Shown in pieces: positions 12,086 to 24,790 of a stretch of 64,000 nt of DNA. The position numbers were made by a program, and so were the translations under genes. Every line of letters starts with the position of its first letter. Positions within the stretch are counted from its first letter, which is position 1. Origin of the DNA: Gigaspora margarita (Eukaryota; Glomeromycota; Glomeromycetes; Diversisporales; Gigasporaceae); contig WTPW01000371.1 of NCBI GenBank assembly GCA_009809945.1, positions 62,001 to 126,000 on the forward strand, in the 5' to 3' direction. The notes below the pieces were generated by a model that saw only the letters and a program-made list of their open reading frames with translations, had not been told where the DNA came from and made no database searches.

Positions 12086-13218
12086 TTATGACTTTTTCCG
12101 AGCTGAAATACAGTATTTCATATTCATCCACTTCCACTGAAAGATATGCTCTATCATCAGAATTGCATGCAACATTTCTACTTCATTTTTCTAATTCATT
12201 TTTCATATGCACATTGTAAATTCCAACATATATTAGAACTATTATAAATGACTAGATCACTGCCGGCACTACCGATAACTGGACCACAAACAGAACTACA
12301 ATAAATTGCATATTCTAATTTTTTTCACACGACTTAAAATAGAATTTGAATAGTACTATTTTTCAATGAAAAAATAAAGCTCACATCGCAATTCATATAT
12401 CTACTACTGCTATCCCACCCAATAGGATTATATCCATCAAGAATTTCTTGATATTTTTAACCTTCACAACTACAATATGATTTGTTTGTTTGTCGCATAA
12501 ATTCCAAAATGAATCTTTAGTAATGAATCTTTAGTAATGAATCTTTAGTAAAGCCATCCCTGATTCCACGAAGAAGTAATTTAAATTCATATGGGTTATT
12601 GGCTGCAGTGTGCGCATTATCTTTTTTATCAATCCATGAAGTAATTTCAACCGTTTGTGCTTCATTAATGATCGTTGAAAATGTCTCTGTCGTTCTGGAC
12701 AGTAATGTTTGTGTTAAACTACACGAGGTGGAAGAATTACTGTTGATACTGGTCTGTTCGGAGATAGATGTCTTCTAATTATATCATCCCATAAAGTTTC
12801 ATCTAGCATTCGTCGAACCGATGTAAATGATCAATAACATCATCATTAGATATTTGAAAATAACGGAAAACAATTTTGTAAAGTTATCTTCATAGTTAAA
12901 AAATATCATTAGACCAATTTTTAGGATCGGATGGAATGCCTCTATTTTGTGCAATTCCCCATTCAATAACTCGTTTCCAATTCCTACTCCTTCCATTTGT
13001 AAATCATCTCGTTTAATAACAGAGATTAATGCATTTTCTTGAATTGATGTAAAATCTTCTATTCAAAAAATTTTTCTGGATACTTTACTATAATATCGTT
13101 ACACCAATTTTGTAATTCTTGAAATTTATTATTTGAAAGCTTTTTTGATATACATTAGAAAAATGTAATCGAAGCCACGAAACCTTGGTTTCAATCAAAT
13201 AACTTTCAAGAAGCTTGG
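12086..13218 (-). pseudogene. BTB-BACK-TLDc copy 5, decayed and 5'-truncated
   Basis: The TLDc region (12086-12760) and BACK region (12780-13218) are recognisable by alignment to copies 1-4, but no open frame exceeds about 65 codons. Many one-base indels interrupt it. The homology stops in the BACK start at AAGCTTGG (13218), so the BTB exon, the intron and the first part of exon 2 are missing. A 14-bp unit (GAATCTTTAGTAAT) is present three times at 12511-12552 where other copies have a single GAAGTAGGAGTAA-like sequence. This is the oldest copy in the window. Confidence 0.85.
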
Positions 13219-13540
13219 GCTTATCGTTCTAATTGTTTGTTATACAATGCAATGCAGTATTCAGCAAATCTGATTATTTCGAACTCCAGTCAATTCGGCC
13301 AAACGATCTACAAATCGGCGGAGTTAATTGATTCTATTAGACAATGACTTAAAAATCTGCCTTGATAAATATTTGAACCACAATGTAAATTAATCATAGC
13401 TATGTAAAAAAGAATATAACCCAAAATAATTTGTAATGCAATTATTAAATCAAATCGTACTTATTAATAATAGATGGTATTAATCAAAGAAATGATTTTA
13501 GCGTTGCAGTAAATACTATTTAATGGTGATGGAGTGGCAA

Positions 13541-13843
13541 TCATTTCACTGACAATCACTTCAAAGACACCCCATTTCACCGACAAATTATTCACCGACA
13601 AGTTCATTTTACCGACAGTTCATTTCACCGAAGCTCATTTCACCGACAAAGTAATTCTGGTCATTGTCATTAGGGTTAGGGTAGGGTCAGGGTAAAATTA
13701 GAGTTAAAGTTAATGTGCTTTATAGAAAAAAACCTGTCGATGAAATGAGCTTCGGTAAAATATACTGTCGGTAAAATGAACTTGTCGGTGAATAATTTGT
13801 CGGTGAAATGGGGTGTCTGTGAAGTGATTGTTGGTGAAATAAT
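13541..13843. mobile_element. Foldback MITE of TTTCACCGACA repeats
   Basis: Two arms of about 115 bp are close inverted copies. Each arm is itself built from direct repeats of the type TTTCACCGACAA spaced about 13-20 bp apart. The single-copy centre holds GGTCATTGTCATTAGGGTTA. A second member lies at 57665-58010. Confidence 0.85.
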
Positions 13844-13879
13844 ACGGACCCCTAGTTACAATATAACAGTTTTTATAGT

Positions 13880-14036
13880 GACGTAGTAGAATCATCCCAA
13901 TGAAGTCTCGATGAATTTTTTGATACGAAAAGTTACGGTGTGGAGTTACTTTTTATTAAGCTACAAATAAGCGTAACTATAATTTGCTGTATCTCAAAAA
14001 TTCATTGGGACTTCATTGGGACGATTCTACTGCGTC
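13880..14036. mobile_element. Small inverted-repeat element
   Basis: GACGTAGTAGAATCATCCCA at 13880 pairs with the inverse of TGGGACGATTCTACTGCGTC ending at 14036; arms are about 27 bp with three mismatches. The interior holds ATTCATTGGGACTTCATTGG, a second half-copy of the inner arm. No clear TSD. Confidence 0.6.
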
Positions 14037-14742
14037 AATAGTTATAGTATCTGGTATAGACTACAATATTTTTTTCTATGTTTTAATTTTTACCATTATG
14101 CATTAAAAAAAGCAAAAGAGATTTTATATAATTTACTAGGATATTCTTAAATTTTTAATTTAAATATGTAAAAGCTTATTAAAATTAACAACTAGATTTT
14201 CTAAGATATTAATCAAAATAATTTATTGTTTCTTAAATTTGTTATATCAATTTGAAAATTTATTATATAACTTGATCCAGAATAACTAATTTGGTATAAA
14301 AAGAAAAAATTATGTTTATAAATTAAATTTAATAATTATTTTAGCTTGTTAAAATTTTGCCTTTAACTTTATTTACTACCGGTATGTAGTTTTTGCAGAT
14401 TTTAGTACCAGTTTTGCCATGTTTTGCCACATTCCCCTTTTAAATTTTTGGTGAAGGTTGAACCTAAGATTTTGACTTTCACAAGCATAAAATTAGCTAA
14501 TTATATGAACAAAGCTTTTTCTAACATAATTTACTAGTAAAACCTAACCAATTTTAAAACTAAAAATTTTTTTTAGGTTGATAACACTATGGTCATAATA
14601 TTTTCAATTGATGAATTCAACCTATAAGCACAAGCAATGAACCACATCTAGTAAACTTTAAAATTTAAACTTATTTAACTAATATTACCAATCATAGGTA
14701 TTTTCTAATAAATGCTATTATTTATAAATCAAATGGGTGAAC

Positions 14743-16315
14743 TAGAGCTTGGACCCGGATATCAAGATACCCGCTTTACTGTAACCATTTTATAAAAAAT
14801 GCATCTGGATAACTGTCAGTTTTTAGCTGCAGATATCTGGATAAACCCTATGGATAATAGGATAATCTTTCAGATATGGATAATCCGGATAACCTAAGAT
14901 ATCACAAGGTTAGAAACATAGTGGCTTTAAATTCGATTGGTCAATCACTGAAATATGTCAATACATATATACTGCATATAAATGAATTGTCCAAATACAT
15001 ATTCAGAAACTACACCTTTTGTTCTATATACAATCAAGATAATCACAAAAACAGAGAAATAATCATGAAAGTTAGTTATAGAGTGTTTTTTTAATTTAGT
15101 TGTCACTTATATTATATAAAAAAAGTTTTAGCACTTTTTTTTTGTAGTTAGATCTTTAGTAAATGAGTCCATTTTCAAAACTAATAATACTTTTAAATTA
15201 CAGTTGTTAGAAGAAATTTAAAGCTTTGATATTAATAAATGTCAAAACTGGGTTCAACTTTTTTGTTGGTTATTATTTTAGAACAGGGTGAAACCTGAGT
15301 TGCGAAATAGTGAAATCCGCTTTGTAGATCGGGTTAGGGTGAAATCCGCGTTTTATTATGTTTTTTATTATATAGAAGCGGATTTCACCCTCACGTGATG
15401 ATCATAGCAGATTTCACTATTTCACAACTCAGGTTTCACCCTGTCGTATTATTTTAATAAATGAAATTAAAAAACTGCCAAAAATGTCAAAACTGCTGAA
15501 AGGTTGGCTTGAGTTTTATGTGCTTTTCACTTATCACAATTAACTATTTTTTAATTTAATTATTAATTTAATTATTATTTTTTCCTGTTATTATTTATTG
15601 TGAGCAAGCAATTTAGTTTTAACCTAAAGGTCCTTTATATGCATATCTAATAAATTGTTAAATTTTGAATTTGATTTTAAAAATAGTATAACTGTTTAGC
15701 AATAACTATCAGATCCAAATAATAAATTATTGTAATATTAAAATATATATAAACATATATTTTATTCAAATAATAAATTAGAAATACAGTATTTTATTTT
15801 GGGGTTGCTTTTAATATAGGAAATTAGATCTTGTAAAATCATGAAATGATCTATAAAAATTGTTCAATCAGAATGAAACCCACTATACTTACTATCTGCA
15901 AGTACTCATAGATATATATAAGGTTGTCCATTTAAAAATGACCAATAAATGTTACAAAGGACCTGGACATCTCTCATATAGGTCATAACTGGGGTTTGGC
16001 CAATTTTGATCTAATTTACTAAAAATAACAAAACTACATTTTGTTAAATAACTTTTGATCCAGTGATCAGAATTGAATGAACTTTTTTTATTAGATGTGC
16101 CTCACTAAGACATTCAAATTGGACTACTGAATGCCAAAATAATTGCTAAAAACAGTTTTTTTTGCTTTTCAAATTTAAGGGGTTTTGCTGAAATGTATAT
16201 AACCTCTGTACTAGATGTCTGGGGTCCTAGTTACAATTTGTAAGACACTTATAATACCTAGATATCTGGTTAACTGTTCAGATATCTGGATAAGGTTTTA
16301 TGGGTCCAACCTCTA
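14743..16315. mobile_element. hAT-like non-autonomous element, 1.57 kb
   Basis: Termini TAGAGCTTGGACCC and the inverse of GGGTCCAACCTCTA. Flanking 8-bp duplications are GGGTGAAC (14735-14742) and GAGTGAAC (16316-16323), one mismatch. Subterminal copies of GATATCTGGATAA occur at both ends, as expected of hAT transposase-binding sites. No transposase ORF. A 166-bp MITE is nested inside at 15281-15446. The 8-bp TSD and TAG start point to hAT, by inference. Confidence 0.75.
15281..15446. mobile_element. MITE with 10-bp target duplication
   Basis: Long TIRs of nearly 40 bp (ACAGGGTGAAACCTGAGTTG and its inverse) flank a short centre with GTGAAATCCGC motifs. The 10-bp sequence TATTATTTTA is present immediately before (15271-15280) and after (15447-15456). 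A 9-11 bp duplication with long TIRs suggests Mutator-like mobilisation. Confidence 0.85.
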
Positions 16316-16336
16316 GAGTGAACTTATCTAATTTAA

Positions 16337-16812
16337 TATATAGAAATGAGTTAGTAGAAAAGGGACAAATCATTTTTAGTAAAATGTTTTTAATTTTTAA
16401 ATTAAAATATCTTAACAACTATTTAATTAAATTTGCTAAAAATTTTTTATTTTAATCTTAAAATTACCATAAAGTTCCAAATATAAGCAACCTCCAAAAA
16501 TAAGCAACCCCCATATTTTGAGGCCAAATACTAGAAATAAAATAAGCAACCCCTTTAAAATTGTTAAATACAGAATAAATTTTATTAAGATAGATCAATA
16601 AAATTGAGTATTTCAAAGTTATTGAATTTAAGCAACCCATTAAAAATTTAACCAAAATGGGTGGTTTAGAGGTTGCTTATTTTCAGGACTTTATAGTATA
16701 TAAAATTAAAATAAAAAAGTTATTAAATTTATTAAGATAGTTGTTAAAATATTTAAGCTTGAAGTCAAGAAAACTTTTATTTAAAAAAAATTTTGACCCT
16801 TTTCTATAATAG
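16337..16812. mobile_element. MITE of the AGTAGAAAAGGGACAAAT family, split by an insertion
   Basis: Left arm TTAGTAGAAAAGGGACAAAT then TTTTTAGTAAAATG; the right arm, 16700-16812, is its inverse ending in TTTTGACCCTTTTCTA. The intact relative at 42241-42499 lacks the central block 16469-16694, proving that block is a later insertion. The right terminus is more degraded than the left. Confidence 0.75.
16469..16694. mobile_element. Nested MITE with AAATAAGCAACC termini
   Basis: ATAAAGTTCCAAATATAAGC at the left pairs with the inverse of GCTTATTTTCAGGACTTTAT at the right. Several AATAAGCAACCCC copies are inside. It interrupts the 16337-16812 element. A relative with AATAAGC-rich ends is at 60552-60854. 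Confidence 0.75.
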
Positions 16813-19194
16813 CATAAGACACTTTTTTATTTTTTAAAAATGCACAGGTTTGATCATAGATGACCAATCATAAAACTGTTTTAGAACCATATAATATACA
16901 TTTGTAAAAACAGATAGATAATAACTAAACAACCCAACCAATCAATAAATACAATTTTTTATATTCAGCAGTCATGCTGCAACTTTATTTTACAAAATTG
17001 TAACACTAGTACATTATGAGCTATCTACTCTAAGTTGGTTCATATCTAAATTGCAATCCATCTGGTTGCCCTAAGGGTACCTAAAAGTAACCTGCTATAT
17101 CAAACTTTTTCTTATCATAAACCCATCATTTCGTTAGAATTAGAGTTGTCTGAATTACTAATTGGAGTTTGTGACCTATTATAGCTGCCTACTTTTAACC
17201 CTCTTCACCTAACTTCACAAGTAGCAGGATTCTACTAGAAAAAAGACAGATATAGAAAGTAAAAAAAATAAAATGGGAGAAATACTATACTACTAAAGTG
17301 AAAAACCAAAATAATATAAAAGAAAATAAAAAGAAAGAAGAGAAAGGCAAAAGTAAATAGCTATAATAGCACTATATATACCTATACCAGGTGATAAAAA
17401 TAATATAATACTGCACAATAAAAACTCTTGACAAAGTATTATATGTACATATAGAAATAGAAAAGTAAAAGAAAAACTATACCTAAAAGAACCTTTTAGA
17501 AAGAAATTTCTTCTTGAATTTTCTTCAAAATATCTTATATGATATTCATTGTATACTTAAAGAACCCAATTTTTCATGACTTGATTCCATTTTGGTAGAT
17601 GCATTCCCAATTTTGAATAAGTAAATACTGCTAATCTTTTGGAGGTGGTAAACCAAAATGCACACATTATTGAAATTTTGAAAAGCCCAAACGGGTGCCA
17701 CAGTACAAGTACTAAATTAAAAGGAGTTATAAAAGTTATGCTATATAGAATAACATATCTAACCAAGCCTCTACTTCTATTGTTATATCTATAGAACTTG
17801 ACAAAACTCTAGAGTCTCTCTACTACATTTTTGCTCAATAGTACTGAAGCCTGGCAAGGTGCCTAGCTTAAAAGTCTGCAAGTTCTTTTCATCTCTATTT
17901 CATGCACAGAATATCCAATGAATGGTCTTTGTACTTGATAGCAGCTTGGTGAAGTTTTGTTGTATATAGATATGTTAACTATAGAGTTTTCATAGTTTGG
18001 TTTTTTTTGAAAAATTTGGTACAAAGGATCATTAAAAAGAGTTGATATATATTCATTGATCAATAAGCACAATTTAAATATTACAATTTCTTTATTATAT
18101 TAATAATTTCATATTGTAAAGAATAAAACTATTTATCCAAATTATAATACATCTTACAAATACAAGAACTTAATTAAAAGTTTCTGCCAACAAGTTATAT
18201 GTCTTTATTAATATTTTTTAAAATTTTATATAATTAACAAAGCTATATTATCATAATATATAATGGTTTATATTGAATAAAACATCTTCTAAAAACAACT
18301 TTCAAAAACAGTCTACAAACCTACAAATAAAATAAACAAGCTGATTACTTAAATAATAATAATAATAAGAAAAAATAGTCTTAAGGATAGAGTGTAATAA
18401 TATCATTTTTACTATGAAACTTATTGTTATAATCTTCAGTAAAACAAAAAATCCAATATAACTTATTATCTAATATTCTAAAATTTTTATTTACTATCAA
18501 AAAACTGGGTTTAACTTGTTTTGTCTGTTATAAAAAAATTTTCTGTTGCAACTTTCACTAACTTCTTGATATATTTTTTAAAAAATTAAATATAAAATAT
18601 TAATTTTTTCCTTTGAAATAAAAATTCGAACATTGAAAATACCGTAAATATAATTTTTTATGGTATAAACAAAATGCATTTTTATTTAACCATAGTAGTA
18701 AATTTTTGTATGCTGTGCTACATAATATAACAATTTTACTATTATTAAAATGATCGATATATACTTTACGCTTAAGCTTCACAAATTAAAAAGTATAATA
18801 TATTTTTATTATCTTTTACTATATAGTAGATAGTACTTAGCTCTCAATAGATCTACTTTTATTCTCGTAATGTAACATGATGCTTTGACCTAAAAATTCT
18901 AATTTTACAATACTATGCTATATAAATATTTGTGTAATATTAATTCTAGAAGTTATTAGATTCAAATGTCCCCCATGCTTTTATTGACTTACCCCATATA
19001 AATTTATACAAAAAAATTATTTAAATTAAATTTATTTAAAAATATTTATATAATCTTTTTAAATTTTCAATATAAATTCTTTAGCATAATGATGCTAAAT
19101 TCAAATAACCCATAGTTTTACACTATATCTGATAGTTTCCAGATATCATATAATGTAATAATTAAAAAAATTATACAGATAACCAGCTAACCCA
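16813..19194. other. AT-rich stretch with no recognised feature
   Basis: Only short, low-complexity open frames on either strand; none shows a domain or start context worth calling. No clear TIR pair was seen. Confidence 0.45.
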
Positions 19195-19335
19195 AGAACA
19201 ACCCCTACTTACCCTAAAAAAGTAATACCTACCCAAGAAGAGTATGCAAACTACTTACTCAAAAAGTGTAATGCCTACTACTCACTCAAGAATAGTAATG
19301 CCCTCTACCTATCCAAGAAATAATTGACATCTACT
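19195..19335. repeat. Imperfect minisatellite
   Basis: About four degenerate copies of GTAATGCCTACTACTCACTC followed by AAGAA, with a period near 35-45 bp. Confidence 0.5.
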
Positions 19336-21239
19336 ACTATACCTTTGACAAAAAAGCTTTTAAATTTATCAAGATTTTTTTATAATATGCTAGTAATTCT
19401 AAAATCTCTAAAACAGAAGAAGAGTATCGATAATAGTTGAGTATTCTTGATCAGAAACTGTTCTAAAAAGCATTCAAAAAAGCAACCATATAAGCCAACT
19501 TCATTTACTACTACAAAAATTTTAAAGTCAATAAAAATGGAATTCCTAGTTATAAAAAATAGTGTGGCCAAATCAGAAAAATGTTGTATATTGCATAGAA
19601 ATGTGAACTGTAATTTTGAAATGCTTTTATAACCAAACAAAACTACTGTAAATACTATAAAACTTTTTTGTACTTTCAGAAAGGCACATTTGAATCACAC
19701 AAGAAGATATAAAAGTATATATAAATAAATGTGCTACCTGTGCTATAAACACCTTGATCAAAGAAAGAAACTGATGTAAATTGGTAGTGTTATTGGGTTC
19801 TTGGTAGTATGTTCAAATTGACCTAGTCAATTTTTATGATTTTGTTAAAGTGAATAACAATTTTCATAGCTGCTACATGTGTTAGCATTTTTCTAAATTT
19901 TTATTACATTCCAATAAAAAATAAGGAAGCAAAAACAATTGCAATGCATCTTCTTAAGAATCCTTAGGCCCTCTGTAGTACTTCAAAGTGACAATAGTAA
20001 GGAATTTGTTGCAAATATAATTATATAAATTTGTGGGTCCTAAACATTACAGTCAGTCACAGTTAGACCAAGCACCTACAGTTACAAGGACAAATTGAGT
20101 AACTTAATTAGACTGTGGACCATAGTTTTACTAAGTTACTTTTGAATCAAAATAGCCAACTGCAAATAAAAGACTAGATCAATATAATTGATGTATTTGT
20201 TATACAGTATCATATTACTTGACAGTATACACATCACATAGTGGCACACTATACAAAGCACTTTTTAGATAAAAAATGCACTGTGTCTATGATACTCCCA
20301 GCACAAGGTATAAATAGAGTTAGAATTGGGTTAGATAAAGTTGGGTTTGATAGTATTAGGTTTGGTAGATTAGAGTAGTTAGAATTTAGAATTAGGTTTT
20401 GTACTAAATATTCATTTGTTTTTTTTTATAATAGATGCTCTTAGAAATGTAATTGCTGAATACATTCATAAATGCTACTAAAACTACTACAACCAAAATC
20501 ACTATTCCAAAATACTACTATTTAAAACTACTGCTAAAACCACCACTACTATTAAACTACAACAAAATTGCTACTACTTCCAATAAGTCCAAAGCTATAA
20601 AAAAATGTATTGTACAAATATTGGAACTTTATCAATCTTTATATACTTTGCTTGAAAAGTATTGTACAAGAATATATTATGAAGTTAGTTTGTATAGAAA
20701 AAAATAGCAATAATACAATCAAAGCCAGTATCATAGTTGCTATTGTGCCAAATCACAATATGAGTTAGCAAACTAGAAAAAAAAGTTACAACCTAACTTT
20801 TTCTAATAAGGCATATTTAAACCACTCATATTCAACAATCAAACTGTGATTGTTGAAATAAATGGTAAAGACATTTGGGTTCCTATCAAGCAAGTTAAAG
20901 CTATACAAGAGAAGTTATAAACTAATCATAGCAATAGGTAGATGGGTGACAAAATTTTTTTTGTCTATTTTTTTTTTAAAAAAAAATTAAATAAAGTATA
21001 AAATCAAAAAAAAATTCAAAAAAAATTTAGGCTTTTTGAGGCAGAAAAAATCAGATTTTTGAGATAAAAGAAAATTAGATTTTTGAAGTCAAGCATTTTC
21101 TAGAAAACAGTAATTTTTTAGTCATTTTTGAAGTACAATATGTATGCCAAATTTTTATTCAATAAAATAAAATTTTTATATATCTAAATTGTATAGCTAT
21201 ATTACTTATATTACCAATCTCAAAATCAGGTCCAGTGTA

Positions 21240-21450
21240 ACATAAAAATAAAACAAATCCAAATTCTAACCTAATACCAAATTCCAAGTGCTGAACCCTA
21301 ATTTTAACTCATAAATACTAATTAAGTCTCAAACCCTAATTCTAACACTAACACTAACCAATCCCAAACTCTAATACTTATACTAAATTCTAACTCTTAT
21401 GCTAATACTAACCAAGTCTCAAACTCTAACCCTAACACTAACAAATAAAA
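21240..21450. repeat. Degenerate telomere-like CCCTAA tract
   Basis: Repeated strings such as CAAACCCTAATTCTAACACT and CTAACCCTAACACTAAC with no fixed period. A G-rich counterpart (GGGTTAGATAAAGTTGGGTT) is at 20305-20400. Similar short CCCTAA runs sit in the centres of several elements in the window, so this is more likely element-derived than a chromosome end. Confidence 0.4.
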
Positions 21451-21509
21451 TTTTTTTGTTCTAGTTATAAATTTGGAATTTTTAGAATACTGCCTTTTGT
21501 GTCACCAAA

Positions 21510-22637
21510 TAGTGCTCAGGTTAGGTCAACTTGAAACCTGACCCAAAATTTTGGGTTGGGTCAGGTTTGGGTTAGAAAATTTTGACTCAGAAGTTCTGGG
21601 TCAGGTTTGGGTTGGGTTTGGGTTAAGAATTAACCCAACCTGACCTAACCTAAAATTTTTATATAGTTTTTTTTTAAATAGCATTTTTATATAAATATTT
21701 ATTAAAAGACTTGTTAATTTAAACTTTTTTCTATTAATTTATTTATTGTCTTAAGCATAGCAAGGACTCTATAGTATAGCAATGGACATGATTTTATGTT
21801 GGATTCCAGTCACATGTGCACATGTTAGCCAATCAGCTATAGAGATCAATATGGATATGCCTGATGTTTATTCTTGGCTTCAGGCACAAATGGTATCTGT
21901 TTCTTAGTTAGATAATTATTATTCATATGTATTGCCACTTCCTGATTGCCAATCAATTTGTTTGTTTTGATTTTACATTAATCAAAACAAAACAAATAGC
22001 AGCTGAGTTAGAACACTCTCTAACCCAAAAAAATGTTAATTTCATATTACACCTGATCAGCATCTTGATTGGTCAATCAGAGTGGTGATGTATCACTATA
22101 GTGATGAATTTTTAATTTATTTAATTTATTATAAAAATAATATTTATATTTTTAAATTAACTATCTCTTTGCTAAGGCTATTTTTAGTTAATTTTAGTTT
22201 AATATCAATATTTAGGTTCAGACATGTGGAGGGATTAAACAAAAATATATAATCCCAAGAATATTTAATCAAATCTCATTGATCAACATTAATTATATGA
22301 CTAACAAAGTTCATATTGCATTGTGATTGGCTTATTGTAGGGGATGACATTAATCTAAAAATCAACTAAAAATGGCCTAATATAAATAAATTCAATATAC
22401 ACACTAATGCTAAATATTATCAACAATTATTTTTTCTTTTATAAACTAAACAATATTTTATATATTTTTGATTTTTATTAGAATTTAATACTATGATTTT
22501 AAAAATTTAGTAGGGTTTGGGTTAGTTCAGGTTGGGTTGAAGTGCTAACCAAAAGTTTTCAACCTGACCCAACCCAAAATTTCAGGTCAGGTTCGGGTTG
22601 CCAATAACCTGACCAACCAGACCTGTTTGGAGCACTA
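21510..22637. mobile_element. hAT-like non-autonomous element, 1.13 kb
   Basis: Starts TAGTGCTC and ends GAGCACTA. The subterminal 100 bp on both sides are dense in GGGTTGGGTCAGGTT and its inverse AACCTGACCCAACCC. No coding sequence inside. The flanking octamers (TCACCAAA, GTTACAGG) do not match, so the TSD is lost or the termini are slightly misplaced. Confidence 0.65.
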
Positions 22638-22699
22638 GTTACAGGTTACATAGATTTTAGCATCATCTAATTTTACAATTATTTATGTCATTTAATAAC

Positions 22700-23280
22700 C
22701 TTTAATTTAAAGTTTTTAATTTTAACTTCAAATAGTTCAAAGAAATTTGTCTTTAAAGTTAATCAATTCTTTATTATGTTCTTTAAGTTGAATAACTAAT
22801 ATATTTAAGCAATAATATGAGTATTTAAAATATTTCTTTAAAGATTAAAGAAAAGTTCTACTAAATAAAGGTTTTTCTAGCTTTAAATAAATTGTAGAAG
22901 AGGTTTATCTAATTCTAATGATAGTTAAATTATTTAAATTAGCTTGGTGGATCTCAAGATACTTGGGAATATAAAGGTTTGCAAATTAATCTTTATATTC
23001 TCTTCTTTGGTCCCAGGTATCATGAGATTCACCAAATCAATTTTAATAATCTAACCACTATTAGAATTAGAGGAACCTCCTCTACAACTTTATTTAAAGC
23101 TAAAAAAAACTCTTATTTAGTAAAACCTTTTTAATCTTTAAAGGATTCTTTTAATCAATCATATTATTGCTTTAAATAATATAATTTTATCTAGGTTGTA
23201 ATGATAATAAATACATCAACTTTAAAGGAAGATTCTCTTTGATCTACTTGGAGTTAAGAGCAAAAACTTTAAATTAAAAA
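22700..23280. repeat. Long imperfect palindrome
   Basis: The left half is the inverse of the right half around a centre near 22990. Paired landmarks are ATTTAAGCAATAATATGA with TCATATTATTGCTTTAAAT, and TTTAAAGATTAAAG with CTTTTTAATCTTTAAAG. About 580 bp with many substitutions, so old. Probably a foldback element; no TSD seen. Confidence 0.75.
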
Positions 23281-23453
23281 TTAAAATATATATTTAAAAT
23301 TAAAAAAAGGGTTATATGTATACCTTTGAATAAATTTAATTTAAATGATTTTTGTTAAATTTATACATAAAATTAAGTGAATCAACTCATTGATTTATAA
23401 GTAACAGCATTTTAAAGCCCTGAATAAGTACATGTAAAACAAACCTGAGTGAT

Positions 23454-23476
23454 GTGATTATAGAGGAGGACGATTG
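23454..23476. mobile_element. Unpaired pogo/Tigger-like terminal repeat
   Basis: GTGATTATAGAGGAGGACGA then TTG, followed by TA, matches the right terminus of the element ending at 45355 (GTGATTATATGGGAGGATGA then CTG, then TA). No matching left end was found upstream. It abuts the point where copy 3/copy 4 flank homology begins. Confidence 0.5.
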
Positions 23477-23477
23477 T

Positions 23478-24790
23478 ACTTTATTTAAATACGTAACTGT
23501 TTAATATTTAAGGGATGAAGCCAGAATAATGATTAAATTTAAATATTCAATGCTTAGTTTTTTGTGAATATAATTCAATAAACTATTTTTTTATTTGTCT
23601 AATGATCCAAATTCAATACAATATTGTGAAAAACGATTGTTAGCTTGAAGCCTAGCTATTTTATGTTTTTAAATTTGATTCTTTTAGCTAATGATTTTGA
23701 CTTTTGCCGGGGTTTATATTACTCTCATTTATCAATGGATTTTAGGTTTCAATAGCGTTTCACCTTTCATCTTTTGCCAGTTTTGTGTTCTCCTTTCGTC
23801 ATCATACAAAAAGATCTAGTATAATAACTGTAAACTATTACAAAATTTAATTAGAAATTTCTGCTTTAACTTTACCTTAATGATGTATAATTTCAGTTAT
23901 CTATAGTTTAAAGAAAAATAGTTTTTATTTATATACTCAAAACCTTTATATTAAAGCTCAATTAAGCTATAAGTTTTATCAATATCTTTTTATAATAGAA
24001 TCAATAATAATAAAAAAAAAAAAACTAAAATAAATATTAAACGAAACTGTGAGATACTATTTAATAATTACAGTTGATAAAAGGTTCCGCTTTAATAGAG
24101 AATGCAGAGATTAGTTTTATTCTTCATCAAGCAAAATCTCAAATAATATAATGAAAAAGCTGACGATAAATAGTTATACAACATGTTGCAAATTGAGATT
24201 GATAAACGAGAGATCCAGAGTAAAATTATAAATAGTTGCTTTATTCAATTTTCGAAAAGGGTTTGGTATTTTTATATTACTGCAATGAGCTGATGGATGT
24301 TATGATGATATGAATTTTAAAATTTATACTCGATTTATTAATCTTTGGTTATTATGTAACTAATTAGATTTTTCATGAGGTTTGTCATCACGCAAAAAAG
24401 GTTTCAACTAACACTATAACAACTATAGCAACTATAAGCTATTACAATTTTTGCTTTAGTAATTTTAACTTCAATCCCTTATTTATTTATTAAATATTTT
24501 TTTAGATATAGTTCTTATTTTTCTATTTAGTATTATATAATTTCATTTTTACCAACATTTTTTAATATCTTTTACTCTTGACGAAAATATTCTGTATCTT
24601 TTATTAATATTTGTTTATGATAGATTTAATAACAAAAAAAATAAAAACAATAAAAAATGAAAAAGTTAAATACTAAACGTTGTTTTACGATAATTGCATT
24701 TAAATAATAAGTTTTAATGTTATATCTGGCAACATTTATTTTATTCATGATGTTGGTACAACTTAAAGATGTCTACTAACATTTGAAAAT
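23478..24790. repeat. Segmental duplication, 3' flank of BTB-TLDc copy 3
   Basis: Collinear with 51448-52494 downstream of copy 4, with gaps. Shared landmarks: TATTTAAATACG, CCAGAATAATGA, CAGTTTTGTGTTC, CTTTCGTCATCATA, ATAACTGTAAACTATTACAA, CAGTTGATAAAAG and ATGGATGTTATGATGATAT. No gene inside. Confidence 0.85.

Noticed and set aside
20453..20707. 84-codon Thr/Tyr-rich ORF
   Set aside because: Low-complexity ACTACTA-type sequence; no homologous copy or start context.
21240..21450. True telomere
   Set aside because: CCCTAA strings are degenerate, lack a fixed period and are internal, with ordinary sequence on both sides.
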